A stretch of 64,000 nucleotides of DNA, taken from the NCBI RefSeq assembly GCF_014639255.1, contig NZ_BMFV01000001.1, forward strand, positions 310,001 to 374,000, written 5' to 3'. Made by a program: the position numbers and the translations under genes. Of the stretch, positions 18,896-27,753 are shown piece after piece. Origin of the DNA: Pullulanibacillus pueri (GTDB lineage: Bacteria; Bacillota; Bacilli; Bacillales; Sporolactobacillaceae). The notes beneath the pieces were generated by a model that searched no databases, was not told the origin of the DNA, and was given only the letters and a program-made list of their open reading frames with translations. How positions within the stretch are numbered: position 1 is the first letter of the stretch; every line of letters begins with the position of its first letter.

Positions 18896-19037
18896 ATTGC
18901 GACGTAACCACATAATCACCGCTACGGACATACACTCCGCTTTCCTTAGTCCTGTGGGCATGAGAAAAGCGAGCGACCTGGAGCGGAGATCTACACTATT
19001 AGCTCGGAAAGGTATCACCTTGCAGTTGCGTCGCAAT
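18896..19037. repeat. Element B, copy 1 (142-bp repeat with terminal inverted repeats)
   Basis: Left end ATTGCGACGTAAC (18896-18908) and right end GTTGCGTCGCAAT (19025-19037) are inverted repeats with one mismatch in 13. The interior pairs ACTCCGCT with AGCGGAG. The interior phrases ACCGCTACGGA and AAAGCGAGCGACCTGGAGCGG recur in the copy at 59.4-60.0 kb. It looks like a small non-autonomous element; I see no ORF and no clear target duplication. The rest of the gap (18770-19218) holds only the DinB gene's upstream region. Confidence 0.7.
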
Positions 19038-19218
19038 CTACATCAATAATACTTTTTATAATTTTTGATCCTGCCGTTCCTGCTCAAACACTTTTATTGC
19101 TTCTTGCTTTTCACACTTCCTCAACATTTGGTTAATATTTTTTATTTTCACTGACTATTGTTGTCAGTAAAGCGCGGCTATACTATGTATATGATTGACA
19201 TAAAGGAGGCGTTATTCA

Positions 19219-19683
19219 ATGATTTTATCACTTGAAAAATTTCGAGAAACTTTAGATGCCAATCGGGGATTAACGATTCGCACGTTGCAAGCTTTTCCTG
19301 AGGACAAGTTATTTACATATTCTCCAGTAGAACCGTTGCGTCCTTTTTCAGAGATGATTTTAGAAGTGTTGGATGTTGAACGGGGCTATACTCGTGGTAT
19401 TGCCTTGGGAGACTGGGAATATACACAGCCCTACGCTGGTGTTTCCTCGAAGGCAGATCTTTTAAAAGCCTGTCAAGAGACCCAAGAAAGTGTGAGAAAT
19501 TGGTGGCACGAAATAACAGAGGAGAGACTCGCCGTGGTTGAAAAGGATCCCTTCTTTGGAGGGGAAATGAGCCATTTTGATCGCTTGCAATACGCGCTTG
19601 AAAATGAGATTCATCATCGTGGTCAAGGCTATATCTATTTAAGACTGTTAGGAATTGAACCGCCGTTTTTTTATGAAAGATAA
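19219..19683 (+). CDS. DinB-like four-helix protein
   Basis: 154-residue protein of the DinB/YfiT-like superfamily, small metal-binding four-helix bundles, several of them linked to thiol transfer or stress. The signature is a C-terminal helix with paired histidines in NEIHHRGQGYIYLRLLGIEPP-like sequence (about residues 132-150). A substrate is not predictable. It is a single-gene unit between two repeats, with AAAGGAGG before ATG 19219. An imperfect inverted repeat CTGAC/GTCAG (19151-19167) upstream could be an operator. Confidence 0.7.
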   Translation: MILSLEKFRETLDANRGLTIRTLQAFPEDKLFTYSPVEPLRPFSEMILEVLDVERGYTRGIALGDWEYTQPYAGVSSKADLLKACQETQESVRNWWHEITEERLAVVEKDPFFGGEMSHFDRLQYALENEIHHRGQGYIYLRLLGIEPPFFYER

Positions 19684-19717
19684 AAATGCTATAGTTTATA
19701 AAGGTGACTTAACTGTT

Positions 19718-19747
19718 ACCCGAGCTTTCATGCTTGGGTTTTTTTGT
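19718..19747 (+). terminator. Intrinsic terminator after the DinB-like gene
   Basis: ACCCGAGC (19718-19725) pairs with GCTTGGGT (19732-19739) with one G-T pair, followed by seven T. Confidence 0.85.
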
Positions 19748-19859
19748 TTATTAAAAAGGATAAATCCTTAAGGGAAGCAAGGGTCTGGTATTTGTTCACT
19801 TTAATCACGTTTTGGTCAGATAAGTTTTAAGTTTCTAAAGTAGTAAGAAAAAATTTTTG

Positions 19860-20036
19860 CCATCAGAAAGTGTGGATTTCCGCTTCGAAAAGCTCGTTTT
19901 CCTCATGCCTACACGACGGAGAGGGCGACGTTCGACGCCCAATCGGGGTCCCCGAAAAGTGCCCTTTACTTTTTGGGGTGAAAGTCGTGGTCCCCGAAAA
20001 GTGCCCTTTACTTTTTGGGGTGAAAGTCGTGGTCCC
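19860..20036 (+). repeat. Element A, copy 2, with a perfect 42-bp tandem duplication
   Basis: The left part (GTGGATTTCCGCTTCG and following) matches the left arm of element A. Two identical 42-base units follow at 19947-19988 and 19989-20030, with a third begun. Each unit folds as CCCCgAAAAGT/ACTTTTtGGGG. Related hairpin units occur at 59.49 kb and, inverted, at 59.88 kb. The ORFs crossing this area on both strands are products of the repeat and not genes. The rest of the 580-base gap contains the spoIIGA upstream region. Confidence 0.7.
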
Positions 20037-20131
20037 AAAAAAAGCTCAGAGACGAACTTTTTTCAAAAATTTTTTGAAAGTCTTTCCTCACCGACTGACA
20101 CCATAATCCTCCAAAAAATAACTTCATTTAC

Positions 20132-20228
20132 ATCGACAAAAACCGGTATGTAACAGTCATTAAAATACAAAATAATAGCTTTTGAGCACCACTAAACGAC
20201 AGACATTCTAAATATAAGCCCGTATACT
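20132..20228 (+). promoter_or_regulatory. spoIIGA promoter region with Spo0A-box-like sites (tentative)
   Basis: TATACT (20223-20228) could be the -10. AACGACA (20195-20201) and ATCGACA (20132-20138) resemble the inverted Spo0A box TTCGNCA, with 5 and 6 of 7 positions if N is counted as a match. The first lies near -37 relative to a start near 20235. The spoIIG promoter of B. subtilis is known to be activated by phosphorylated Spo0A from boxes in this area. No clear -35 hexamer is present. Confidence 0.35.
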
Positions 20229-20237
20229 TTTGATTAA

Positions 20238-21182
<945 letters not shown>

Positions 21183-21202
21183 GGCAAAGGTGGGAGAAAT
21201 TT

Positions 21203-21922
21203 ATGAGACAGCTTAAAATGAAGTTCATGACGTGGTGGTATAGGCTCATTCGAAAAATGGGCATTAAGCCTAAAGAAATTTATTATATAGGCGGTAGTGA
21301 AGCCCTTCCACCTCCCTTATCTAAGGAAGAGGAGCAAGAGCTATTAGTGAAATTGGTTGAAGGCGACCAAGACGCGCGTTCAACACTGATTGAAAGAAAT
21401 TTACGTTTAGTCGTTTATATTGCTCGTAAATTTGAAAATACGAAGATTAATATTGAGGATCTTATCAGTATCGGCACAATAGGATTGATTAAAGCGGTCA
21501 ATACGTTTAATCCAGAGAAGAAAATCAAGTTGGCCACTTATGCCTCACGTTGTATTGAAAATGAGATTTTAATGTATCTCAGACGAAATAATAAACGTAA
21601 AACAGAGGTTTCTTTTGATGAGCCACTCAATGTGGATTGGGACGGGAATGAACTCCTACTCTCTGATGTCCTTGGGACTGATGAAGACATCATCACCCGT
21701 GATATGGAAAAGAAAATTGATCGTACACTCTTAAAGAAAGCGATTCTTTTGCTTAATGATCGTGAAAAAGAAATCATGGAGCTTCGTTTTGGTTTGGCAG
21801 GAGGTAAGGAAAAAACCCAAAAAGATGTGGCCGATCAATTAGGAATTTCTCAATCTTATATCTCCCGTTTAGAAAAGCGGATTATAAAGCGGCTTCAGAA
21901 AGAATTTAATAAAATGGTCTAA
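21203..21922 (+). CDS. sigE: Pro-sigma-E, early mother-cell sigma factor
   Basis: RNA polymerase sigma factor for early mother-cell genes. ATG 21203 gives 239 residues, the usual length. The first about 27 residues are the amphipathic pro-sequence removed by SpoIIGA; the mature protein should begin near [13 protein letters not shown]. Regions 2 ([32 protein letters not shown]) and 4 ([22 protein letters not shown]) are intact. The next gene is sigG, as in B. subtilis, with its own promoter between. Confidence 0.96.
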   Translation: MRQLKMKFMTWWYRLIRKMGIKPKEIYYIGGSEALPPPLSKEEEQELLVKLVEGDQDARSTLIERNLRLVVYIARKFENTKINIEDLISIGTIGLIKAVNTFNPEKKIKLATYASRCIENEILMYLRRNNKRKTEVSFDEPLNVDWDGNELLLSDVLGTDEDIITRDMEKKIDRTLLKKAILLLNDREKEIMELRFGLAGGKEKTQKDVADQLGISQSYISRLEKRIIKRLQKEFNKMV

Positions 21923-21988
21923 CCCTATTAGGATCAATAAAAAAGAACATATTGAAATTATTCCATAAAATAACAGACATATCCTGAT

Positions 21989-22017
21989 GCATATTTTTCC
22001 CTCTCTAGGAGATACTT
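21989..22017 (+). promoter_or_regulatory. Forespore-type (sigma-F/sigma-G) promoter for sigG
   Basis: GCATA (21989-21993) and, after 14 bases, GGAGATACTT (22008-22017). The second block fits the sigma-F -10 consensus GGNRANANTW at every fixed position and the first fits GYWTA, although the spacer is one or two bases shorter than I recall. It lies 36 bases before the sigG start, where a forespore promoter is expected. Confidence 0.55.
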
Positions 22018-22052
22018 TACGTTGTACAAAGCTCCGATTAGGAGGGAATCAT

Positions 22053-22832
22053 ATGGCACGAAATAAAGTAGAGATTTGCGGCGTAGATACCGCAACATTG
22101 CCTGTTCTCAAAAATGAAGAAATGCGAAAGCTATTTGTTGAACTACAGAACGGCGATATTACAGCACGAGAAAAGCTTGTCAATGGTAACCTCAGACTTG
22201 TTTTGAGTGTCATTCAAAGATTTAACAACCGTGGCGAATACGTCGATGATTTGTTCCAAGTCGGATGTATTGGACTTATGAAATCCATTGATAATTTTGA
22301 TCTTGGACAAAATGTGAAGTTTTCCACCTATGCTGTACCGATGATCATAGGAGAGATTAGACGGTACCTTAGGGACAATAACCCGATTCGCGTGTCGCGA
22401 TCACTTCGGGATATTGCTTATAAGGCACTACAAATAAAAGAAAAACTCATTTCAAAAAATTCTCGAGAACCAACGGCAGAAGAAATTGCAAAACAATTAG
22501 ATGTTCCGATGGAGGATGTGGTGTTCGCGCTTGACGCCATTCAAGATCCTGTCTCCTTATTTGAACCCATATACAATGATGGTGGTGATCCCATCTTTGT
22601 GATGGATCAAATTGGAGATGAAAAGAATAAAGACATTCAATGGATTGAAGAAATCGCGCTTCGCGAGGCCATGACAAGATTAAATGACCGTGAAAAAAAT
22701 ATTCTATCCATGCGCTTCTTTCAAGGGAAAACTCAGATGGAAGTGGCAGAAGAAATTGGTATTTCTCAGGCACAAGTTTCACGTTTAGAAAAAGCGGCCA
22801 TAAAGGAGATGAATAAGAATATTCATCATTAA
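22053..22832 (+). CDS. sigG: Sigma-G, late forespore sigma factor
   Basis: Directs late forespore transcription. ATG 22053 (MARNKVEICGVDTATLPVL) follows AGGAGGG; the upstream in-frame ATG at 21987 overlaps the promoter. The 259 residues contain region 2 (NLRLVLSVIQRF, FDLGQNVKFSTYAVPMIIGEIRRYLRDN-like), region 3 and region 4 (MEVAEEIGISQAQVSRLEKAA). The N-terminal EICGVDT stretch is typical of sigma-G and its anti-sigma contacts. Confidence 0.96.
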   Translation: MARNKVEICGVDTATLPVLKNEEMRKLFVELQNGDITAREKLVNGNLRLVLSVIQRFNNRGEYVDDLFQVGCIGLMKSIDNFDLGQNVKFSTYAVPMIIGEIRRYLRDNNPIRVSRSLRDIAYKALQIKEKLISKNSREPTAEEIAKQLDVPMEDVVFALDAIQDPVSLFEPIYNDGGDPIFVMDQIGDEKNKDIQWIEEIALREAMTRLNDREKNILSMRFFQGKTQMEVAEEIGISQAQVSRLEKAAIKEMNKNIHH

Positions 22833-22851
22833 AATTTAATACACCTACATA

Positions 22852-22882
22852 AGCATCTATCGCTAAGATAGGTGCTTTTTTA
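22852..22882 (+). terminator. Intrinsic terminator after sigG
   Basis: AGCATCTATC (22852-22861) pairs with GATAGGTGCT (22867-22876) with one G-T pair, a five-base loop and a T run. Confidence 0.9.
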
Positions 22883-22974
22883 TAACGTCAGCAATTATCA
22901 CTTTATGGAAGCCTTTTTAAATGTAACTTTGATATTTGCCGATAAAGCTAAACTTTGGATGGTTGAATTACTAT

Positions 22975-23154
22975 AGTGGATCTTCGGATACGTGCAATTC
23001 CAGAAGACTCTAGTTCTGGCCATCGTGAGTAAGCCGCGCTGAGGAACATCAGTAAAAGCTTTCCGACTCTCGCACTCTCCGTTCCCATCAACTGGGGGGA
23101 CGTTGCCTTTGGTTAAAATTCTTTTCAATGTTTAAAGTGGACCGGGGGCTCTTG
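22975..23154 (+). repeat. Element A, copy 5 (right half, degenerate)
   Basis: TGGATCTTCGGATACGTGC and the following bases match the stretch of element A around 11564-11600. The right edge GACCGGGGGCTCTTG (23140-23154) matches the edge of the 46.15-kb copy. The left arm is missing or unrecognisable. It follows the sigG terminator. Apart from it the 419-base gap before ylmC holds only that gene's ribosome-binding site. Confidence 0.6.
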
Positions 23155-23251
23155 TTTTTGAGAAGGTCGGGAAAACTTAGTTTCTGATGCTTCTTTTTTG
23201 GACGATAGCTCCATATATTAATGACAAGATCATCTTTTTGGAGGAGATTCC

Positions 23252-23527
23252 ATGGCGCGAATATCAGATTTTCAAGTAAAAGAAGTGGTTAATGTGGAGA
23301 ATGGAAAGTTGCTCGGTCATATTGGAGATTTAGATGTCAATATGACCACAGGAAAAATTGAACATATCGTTATTCCAGGGGCAGGGAAAATGCTAGGACT
23401 GTTTGGACGAGAAAGCGAAGTTGTCATCCCTTGGCGTAATATTGTAAGGGTTGGTGATGACGTCATCCTTGTCCGTTTTAATGAACCTAATAGTGGGTAT
23501 GATAAAGCAAAAGAATCGTACGAATGA
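23252..23527 (+). CDS. ylmC: YlmC/YmxH family PRC-barrel protein
   Basis: 91-residue protein with a single PRC-barrel fold (KEVVNVENGKLLGHIGDLDVN, then IVIPWRNIVRVGDDVILVR in parts). In B. subtilis ylmC sits after sigG and before ylmD, and family members are noted in sporulation contexts; the exact role is unknown. ATG 23252 follows TGGAGGAG. Confidence 0.85.
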   Translation: MARISDFQVKEVVNVENGKLLGHIGDLDVNMTTGKIEHIVIPGAGKMLGLFGRESEVVIPWRNIVRVGDDVILVRFNEPNSGYDKAKESYE

Positions 23528-23617
23528 CTGCCATTGAAGTGCAATATTATGTTATGATAAAAAAGGATAGAAAGCATTCTTTTAAGATAAATGTTGAGTT
23601 TGAGGAGTGAGTTTCCT

Positions 23618-24448
23618 TTGCAGTCAGAACCTTTTCAAATACAAGCGACAGAAAAATTAGAGCTCGCTCCAATAAAGTTGACCAATGGCAGTATTAAAGT
23701 GGGGATATCGCTAAGAAATGGTGGCTACAGTGTTGGTGATTATGCAAGTTTAAACATGGGCTATCACGTAGGTGACGATGCCAAAATGGTCACAGCAAAT
23801 CGTAAGCTTTTAGGAGAATCTATTAAATTCCCTGCAGAAAGATGGGTTACTGGAGAACAAGTTCATGGTCATCTCATCTTAAGAGTGTCAAAGGATTCTG
23901 CAGGAATGGGCGCTTTGGACCTTGATTCTGTCGTGAAAGCTTGTGATGGTTTATATACCACAGAGAAAGACTTACTATTAACGGCCTGTTTTGCGGATTG
24001 TGTGCCTTTATTTTTTTACTGCAATAGGGTACCTGTTGTGGGTATCGCTCATGCCGGTTGGCGTGGGACCGTCGGGGAGATTGGTAGGAAGATGGTCGAG
24101 GAGTGGGCAAAACAATTTAATATTCTACCTCAAGAGGTCAACGTTGTAATCGGACCTTCCATTGGCCCGTGTTGCTACGAAGTTGATGATTTTGTCATGC
24201 AGCAAGTGAAGGCACTTTCATACATAAAAATAGATGATGTTGCCACTCAGAAACGTGAGCATCGCTATCAACTCGATCTGAAAAAATTGAATAAAGGCAT
24301 CCTCAAGGCATCTGGCGTAGCAGAGGAGAATATCCATATGACGCAATACTGCACGAGCTGTCGTACTGACCTTTTTTACTCTCATCGGAAAGAGAATGGA
24401 AAAACAGGTCGGATGCTAGGATACATCGGAATTAATGGTGGGGTATAA
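23618..24448 (+). CDS. ylmD: YlmD/PgeF family protein (YfiH, laccase-domain purine nucleoside enzyme)
   Basis: Member of the DUF152/YfiH family. Members are described as peptidoglycan editing factors and as purine nucleoside phosphorylase or adenosine deaminase-like enzymes. The metal-site motifs are present: CFADCVPLFF, HAGWRGT, and CTSC near the C-terminus. I prefer TTG 23618, ten bases after GAGGAG, giving 276 residues. An in-frame ATG at 23591 would add nine residues and has no clear ribosome-binding site. ylmE starts two bases after its stop. Confidence 0.82.
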   Translation: MQSEPFQIQATEKLELAPIKLTNGSIKVGISLRNGGYSVGDYASLNMGYHVGDDAKMVTANRKLLGESIKFPAERWVTGEQVHGHLILRVSKDSAGMGALDLDSVVKACDGLYTTEKDLLLTACFADCVPLFFYCNRVPVVGIAHAGWRGTVGEIGRKMVEEWAKQFNILPQEVNVVIGPSIGPCCYEVDDFVMQQVKALSYIKIDDVATQKREHRYQLDLKKLNKGILKASGVAEENIHMTQYCTSCRTDLFYSHRKENGKTGRMLGYIGINGGV

Positions 24449-24449
24449 T

Positions 24450-25133
24450 ATGAATGTAAGTGAGAATTTTAAAAAAATTAGAACGAATATTACATTGGCC
24501 TGTGAAAAAGTGGGACGAGATCCCTCTGAAGTGACTGTTATTGCTGTGACAAAATATGTCAGTGTGGAGCGGGCTTTTGCAGCTGTAGAAAGCGGGGTCA
24601 AGCATCTAGGTGAAAACCGTCCAGAAGGCCTTTTGGCGAAACAAAAGAGCAAGCTTTCTTCTCAAGATATTTGTTGGCATTTTATCGGGACCCTCCAATC
24701 TCGTAAGGTCAAAGATGTTGTGAATCATATTGACATGCTTCATTCTTTAGATCGTTTATCAGTGGCCAAAGAGATCGAAAAGCGAAGTGAATCGGTTATA
24801 AATTGTTTCGTTCAAGTGAATGTTTCAGGTGAAGAGAGTAAGCATGGAATTACTGAGGCGGACTTAGACTCTTTTATTGAGCAATTGAGTCAGTACAAAA
24901 AAATTAGAGTGATCGGTTTAATGACGATGGCGCCACATACTGAAAATAAGACACTCATTCGAACAGTTTTTAAGCGTCTAAAAAATTGCCAACTGCGCAT
25001 TCAAGAAAAGGCTTACCCCCATGCTCCGTGTAATGAATTATCTATGGGAATGTCCAATGACTATGAAATTGCCATTGAAGAGGGAGCCACCTTTGTTCGT
25101 ATTGGAACTGCGCTTGTTGGGCATGAAGAATAA
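24450..25133 (+). CDS. ylmE: YlmE, YggS/PROSC family PLP-binding protein
   Basis: Single-domain PLP-binding protein involved in vitamin B6 homeostasis in this family. The PLP lysine is in VTKYV (about residue 36), with HLGENRPE, HFIGTLQSRK and ELSMGMSNDYEIAIEEGATFVRIGT-type motifs. ATG 24450 follows GGTGGGG and is preferred over GTG/ATG codons overlapping ylmD. The length of 227 residues is normal. Part of the tight ylmD-ylmE-sepF-ylmG-ylmH run. Confidence 0.9.
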   Translation: MNVSENFKKIRTNITLACEKVGRDPSEVTVIAVTKYVSVERAFAAVESGVKHLGENRPEGLLAKQKSKLSSQDICWHFIGTLQSRKVKDVVNHIDMLHSLDRLSVAKEIEKRSESVINCFVQVNVSGEESKHGITEADLDSFIEQLSQYKKIRVIGLMTMAPHTENKTLIRTVFKRLKNCQLRIQEKAYPHAPCNELSMGMSNDYEIAIEEGATFVRIGTALVGHEE

Positions 25134-25147
25134 AGGAGTTTTATTTT

Positions 25148-25588
25148 ATGGGTTTAAAAGATTCATTTAAGCATTTTTTTAATTTAGATGAAGAATTAGA
25201 AAGCCACTTCGAGCAGGAACAACCCGATAGAAGGAGACAATCGACGGAAGGATCCTCTTATCATGATCCTGATGATTTTGAATACGCTGCAGAAGAAGTG
25301 TATAACGACGAAGAGCCACAACCAGAGATCTTTCGATTAGATTCATATGGTTATGAAGATGTACAAACCATTACCGAGCATATACGAGAGCGTCAGATTG
25401 TTATTTTTAGCCTTTTTCATGTTCCGAAGGCTGAAGCGAAGCAGATGATTGATTTTATGAGTGGCGTTGTTTATGCTTTGGATGGTCAGATCATTAAGCT
25501 TGAACCGCATACCTTTTTATGTGCACTTAATGAAATTGATGTGACTTCAGTGTTAGTGGAGTACAGTGAAAAAGTAATCATGAAATGA
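25148..25588 (+). CDS. sepF: SepF, FtsZ-bundling division protein
   Basis: 146 residues: an N-terminal amphipathic membrane-binding helix (MGLKDSFKHFFNLDEE), an acidic linker, and the DUF552 domain (about 60-146) that forms rings bundling FtsZ filaments, with VIFSLFHVPKAEAKQMIDFMSGV in the domain. AAGGAG precedes ATG 25148. Its place with ylmG and divIVA fits a septum and pole role. Confidence 0.93.
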   Translation: MGLKDSFKHFFNLDEELESHFEQEQPDRRRQSTEGSSYHDPDDFEYAAEEVYNDEEPQPEIFRLDSYGYEDVQTITEHIRERQIVIFSLFHVPKAEAKQMIDFMSGVVYALDGQIIKLEPHTFLCALNEIDVTSVLVEYSEKVIMK

Positions 25589-25597
25589 GGCGAATAA

Positions 25598-25864
25598 ATG
25601 CTTTATCTTTTGAATTTTATTCTTATTCTATTAGAGCTGTACAGTTTTGCGCTCATTGTCTATATTTTGATGTCATGGGTGCCAAATATTCGTTATTCAG
25701 CTTTTGGGCAATTCCTGGGCAAAATTTGTGAACCTTATTTAGAACCCTTTCGTAAGATTATTCCACCCATTGGGATGATGGATTTATCGCCGATGGTGGC
25801 TCTCTTTGTTCTATATTTTGCTCGCATTGGACTTGCTCGGCTTTTCTCATACCTGATTTTTTAA
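25598..25864 (+). CDS. ylmG: YlmG, YggT family membrane protein
   Basis: 88 residues with two hydrophobic segments (about 3-22 and 60-85) around a conserved loop [27 protein letters not shown]. Family function is unknown but it is regularly linked to sepF. The ribosome-binding site is weak (GAGGCG). Confidence 0.88.
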   Translation: MLYLLNFILILLELYSFALIVYILMSWVPNIRYSAFGQFLGKICEPYLEPFRKIIPPIGMMDLSPMVALFVLYFARIGLARLFSYLIF

Positions 25865-25875
25865 GGACGGTTGTC

Positions 25876-26643
25876 ATGTCAATATATGAACATTTTAGAC
25901 CCGAAGAAAAACCATTTATTGATTCGCTTTTAGAATGGAAAACGCAGGTTCTTGAGCGTTATGTTGTCAAAAGGACTGATTTTCTCGATCCCCGACAACT
26001 TGAAATGGTCAAGACCATAATCGGAAAAAATGATGAGATCACACTTTCTTACTCCGGCGGCTACCAGGGGGCCGAAAGATCAAGAGTGTTGTTGTCACCT
26101 CCTTACGTTGAGGACAATGATTTTGGGCTGGCTTTATTAGAAGTCCATTATCCTGTAAAATATGCCAGTATCGATCACCGAAATCTTCTAGGATCGTTAA
26201 TGGGTCTTGGATTGAAAAGAGAAAAATTTGGTGATCTTTTATTTGCAGAAAATAGAGTTCAATGTGTTGTTGCAGATGAAATTGCCGATTATGTCCAACT
26301 GCATTTAAACAAAGTGGGCAGAGTCAATGTGACAATTGAACGAGTCGCCCTTAATCAAATTCTACCCGTAGAACACGAATGGGAGCAGCGGGAAGGTGCT
26401 GTCCCTTCTCTCAGACTCGACGTTGTTTTGTCAGAAATTTACCATCTTTCCAGGAGTAAGGTTGCGGATCTGGTGACGAATGGTTTAGTTAAGGTGAATT
26501 GGAAGTTAATCCAAAAAACGTCATTTGAATTAAAAGCAGGTGATTATCTCTCCTTGCGGGGGTTTGGCCGCAGTCGCCTTATCTCAGTTGGCGGACAAAC
26601 GAAACGTGGAAATCTGTGGATTACCTATGGTTTATTAAGGTAG
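25876..26643 (+). CDS. ylmH: YlmH, S4-domain RNA-binding protein
   Basis: 255 residues. The N-terminal part is the YlmH-specific domain; the C-terminal S4 RNA-binding domain starts near SLRLDVVLSEIYHLSRSKV and contains GLVKVNWK. B. subtilis YlmH has been linked to rescue of stalled ribosomes. It ends the sepF cluster; divIVA follows after about 120 bases and may have its own promoter. Confidence 0.9.
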   Translation: MSIYEHFRPEEKPFIDSLLEWKTQVLERYVVKRTDFLDPRQLEMVKTIIGKNDEITLSYSGGYQGAERSRVLLSPPYVEDNDFGLALLEVHYPVKYASIDHRNLLGSLMGLGLKREKFGDLLFAENRVQCVVADEIADYVQLHLNKVGRVNVTIERVALNQILPVEHEWEQREGAVPSLRLDVVLSEIYHLSRSKVADLVTNGLVKVNWKLIQKTSFELKAGDYLSLRGFGRSRLISVGGQTKRGNLWITYGLLR

Positions 26644-26767
26644 ACGTATAATTTCTACTTGTAAGCAAGGGCAGGAAACTGTAAAATGAATTTAAAGAAT
26701 TTGCAGGAAATCCGTCGGCCATTGTCGAAATTGCAAAGTAACACATAAGAAGTATGGAGGTGGCATG

Positions 26768-27274
26768 ATGCCATTAACACCATTAGATATTCACAACAAA
26801 GAGTTCTCACGTGGGTTTCGTGGATATGACGAAGATGAAGTAAATGATTTTCTCGATCAAGTGATCAAGGATTACGAGGTTCTCATCCGTGAAAAAAAGG
26901 GACTTGAAGAAAAAGTACGTAAATTAGAAGAACGTATTGGGCATTTTTCAAACATTGAAGAAACGTTAAATAAATCCATCCTAATTGCTCAAGAAACCGC
27001 TGAGGATGTTAAGCAAAATGCCAGTAAAGAAGCCAAGCTCATTGTAAAAGAAGCAGAAAAAAATGCGGATCGCATTATTAATGAGTCCCTAAGTAAATCA
27101 AGAAAAATTGCCCTTGATATTGAGGAACTGAAAAAACAAGCCAGCGTCTATCGTACACGGTTCCGCATGCTCATTGAAGCGCAACTTGAGCTATTGAAGA
27201 ATGACGAGTGGGACAAGCTCTCAGAGTCCCTTGACGATGCGGAACTTGAAGTGAGCTCAGAATATAGTGAATAA
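26768..27274 (+). CDS. divIVA: DivIVA, pole- and septum-binding protein
   Basis: Binds curved membrane and recruits MinJ, or RacA during sporulation. I choose the second ATG (26768) because GGAGG (26756-26760) is seven bases away and MPLTPLDIHNKEFSRGFRGYDEDEVNDF-type sequence is the family start; the first ATG (26765) is only four bases away. The 168 residues are mostly coiled coil, including IGHFSNIEETLNKSI and EAEKNADRIINESLSKS. Confidence 0.95.
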   Translation: MPLTPLDIHNKEFSRGFRGYDEDEVNDFLDQVIKDYEVLIREKKGLEEKVRKLEERIGHFSNIEETLNKSILIAQETAEDVKQNASKEAKLIVKEAEKNADRIINESLSKSRKIALDIEELKKQASVYRTRFRMLIEAQLELLKNDEWDKLSESLDDAELEVSSEYSE

Positions 27275-27285
27275 AAAGCTTTGAC

Positions 27286-27315
27286 TTGACGTTCTTATTC
27301 TTTTTTTCATATACT
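27286..27315 (+). promoter_or_regulatory. Sigma-A promoter for the ileS T-box leader
   Basis: TTGACG (27286-27291), 18-base spacer, TATACT (27310-27315). It reads into the T-box leader with a start expected near 27322. Confidence 0.7.
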
Positions 27316-27339
27316 TACACATAATTGGTCATACTGCAT

Positions 27340-27588
27340 TGTTATAGTTGTAAAAACGATGATGGGGAAAGTAGCTCATAAATAGCAGCTTAGCGAATCG
27401 GGGAATGGTGGAAGCCTGATCTGCATTTAGTAGTGAATATCACCCTTGAGTTCCATCCTGAACCGAAGTAGGCGGTGGCGGTGACTTCACGTTACGAAGA
27501 ATTAAGTCGGCAAACAGAAACATGGTTTGCTGAAAAGGGTGGTACCGCGGCCTTCTCGTCCCTTTAGGATGAGGGGTCTTTTTTATGC
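27340..27588 (+). promoter_or_regulatory. T-box riboswitch, isoleucine specifier
   Basis: Leader RNA that senses uncharged tRNA-Ile and controls transcription of ileS. The conserved T-box AGGGTGGTACCGCGG is at 27536-27550. The AGTA motif lies near 27371. The likely specifier codon is ATC (27439-27441), within GAATATCACCC, fitting isoleucine. The terminator is CTCGTCC/GGATGAG (27555-27561 and 27567-27573) followed by TTTTTT. The bases from 27590 to the ileS start show no further structure I recognise. Confidence 0.93.
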
Positions 27589-27753
27589 ACAAATATAAAA
27601 CCAGGGGTCGTGGTTAGCGAATCTGGTATCAAGTTTTCATTAATTTCTCATAAGGCTGCACGTTTTTTGACATTTCGACATTTGCAAAAGAGAGCGTGTT
27701 AAAGGTGAGTGTGTGCTGGTTTTGAGAAGGAAGACAGTCTAGGAGGAAAAAGA

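Noticed and set aside
19835..20153. Overlapping ORFs of 67-98 codons on both strands with repeated VPEKCPLLFGVK-type peptides
   Set aside because: They are translations of the 42-bp tandem repeat; no ribosome-binding sites, and the repetition follows the DNA unit, not a protein.
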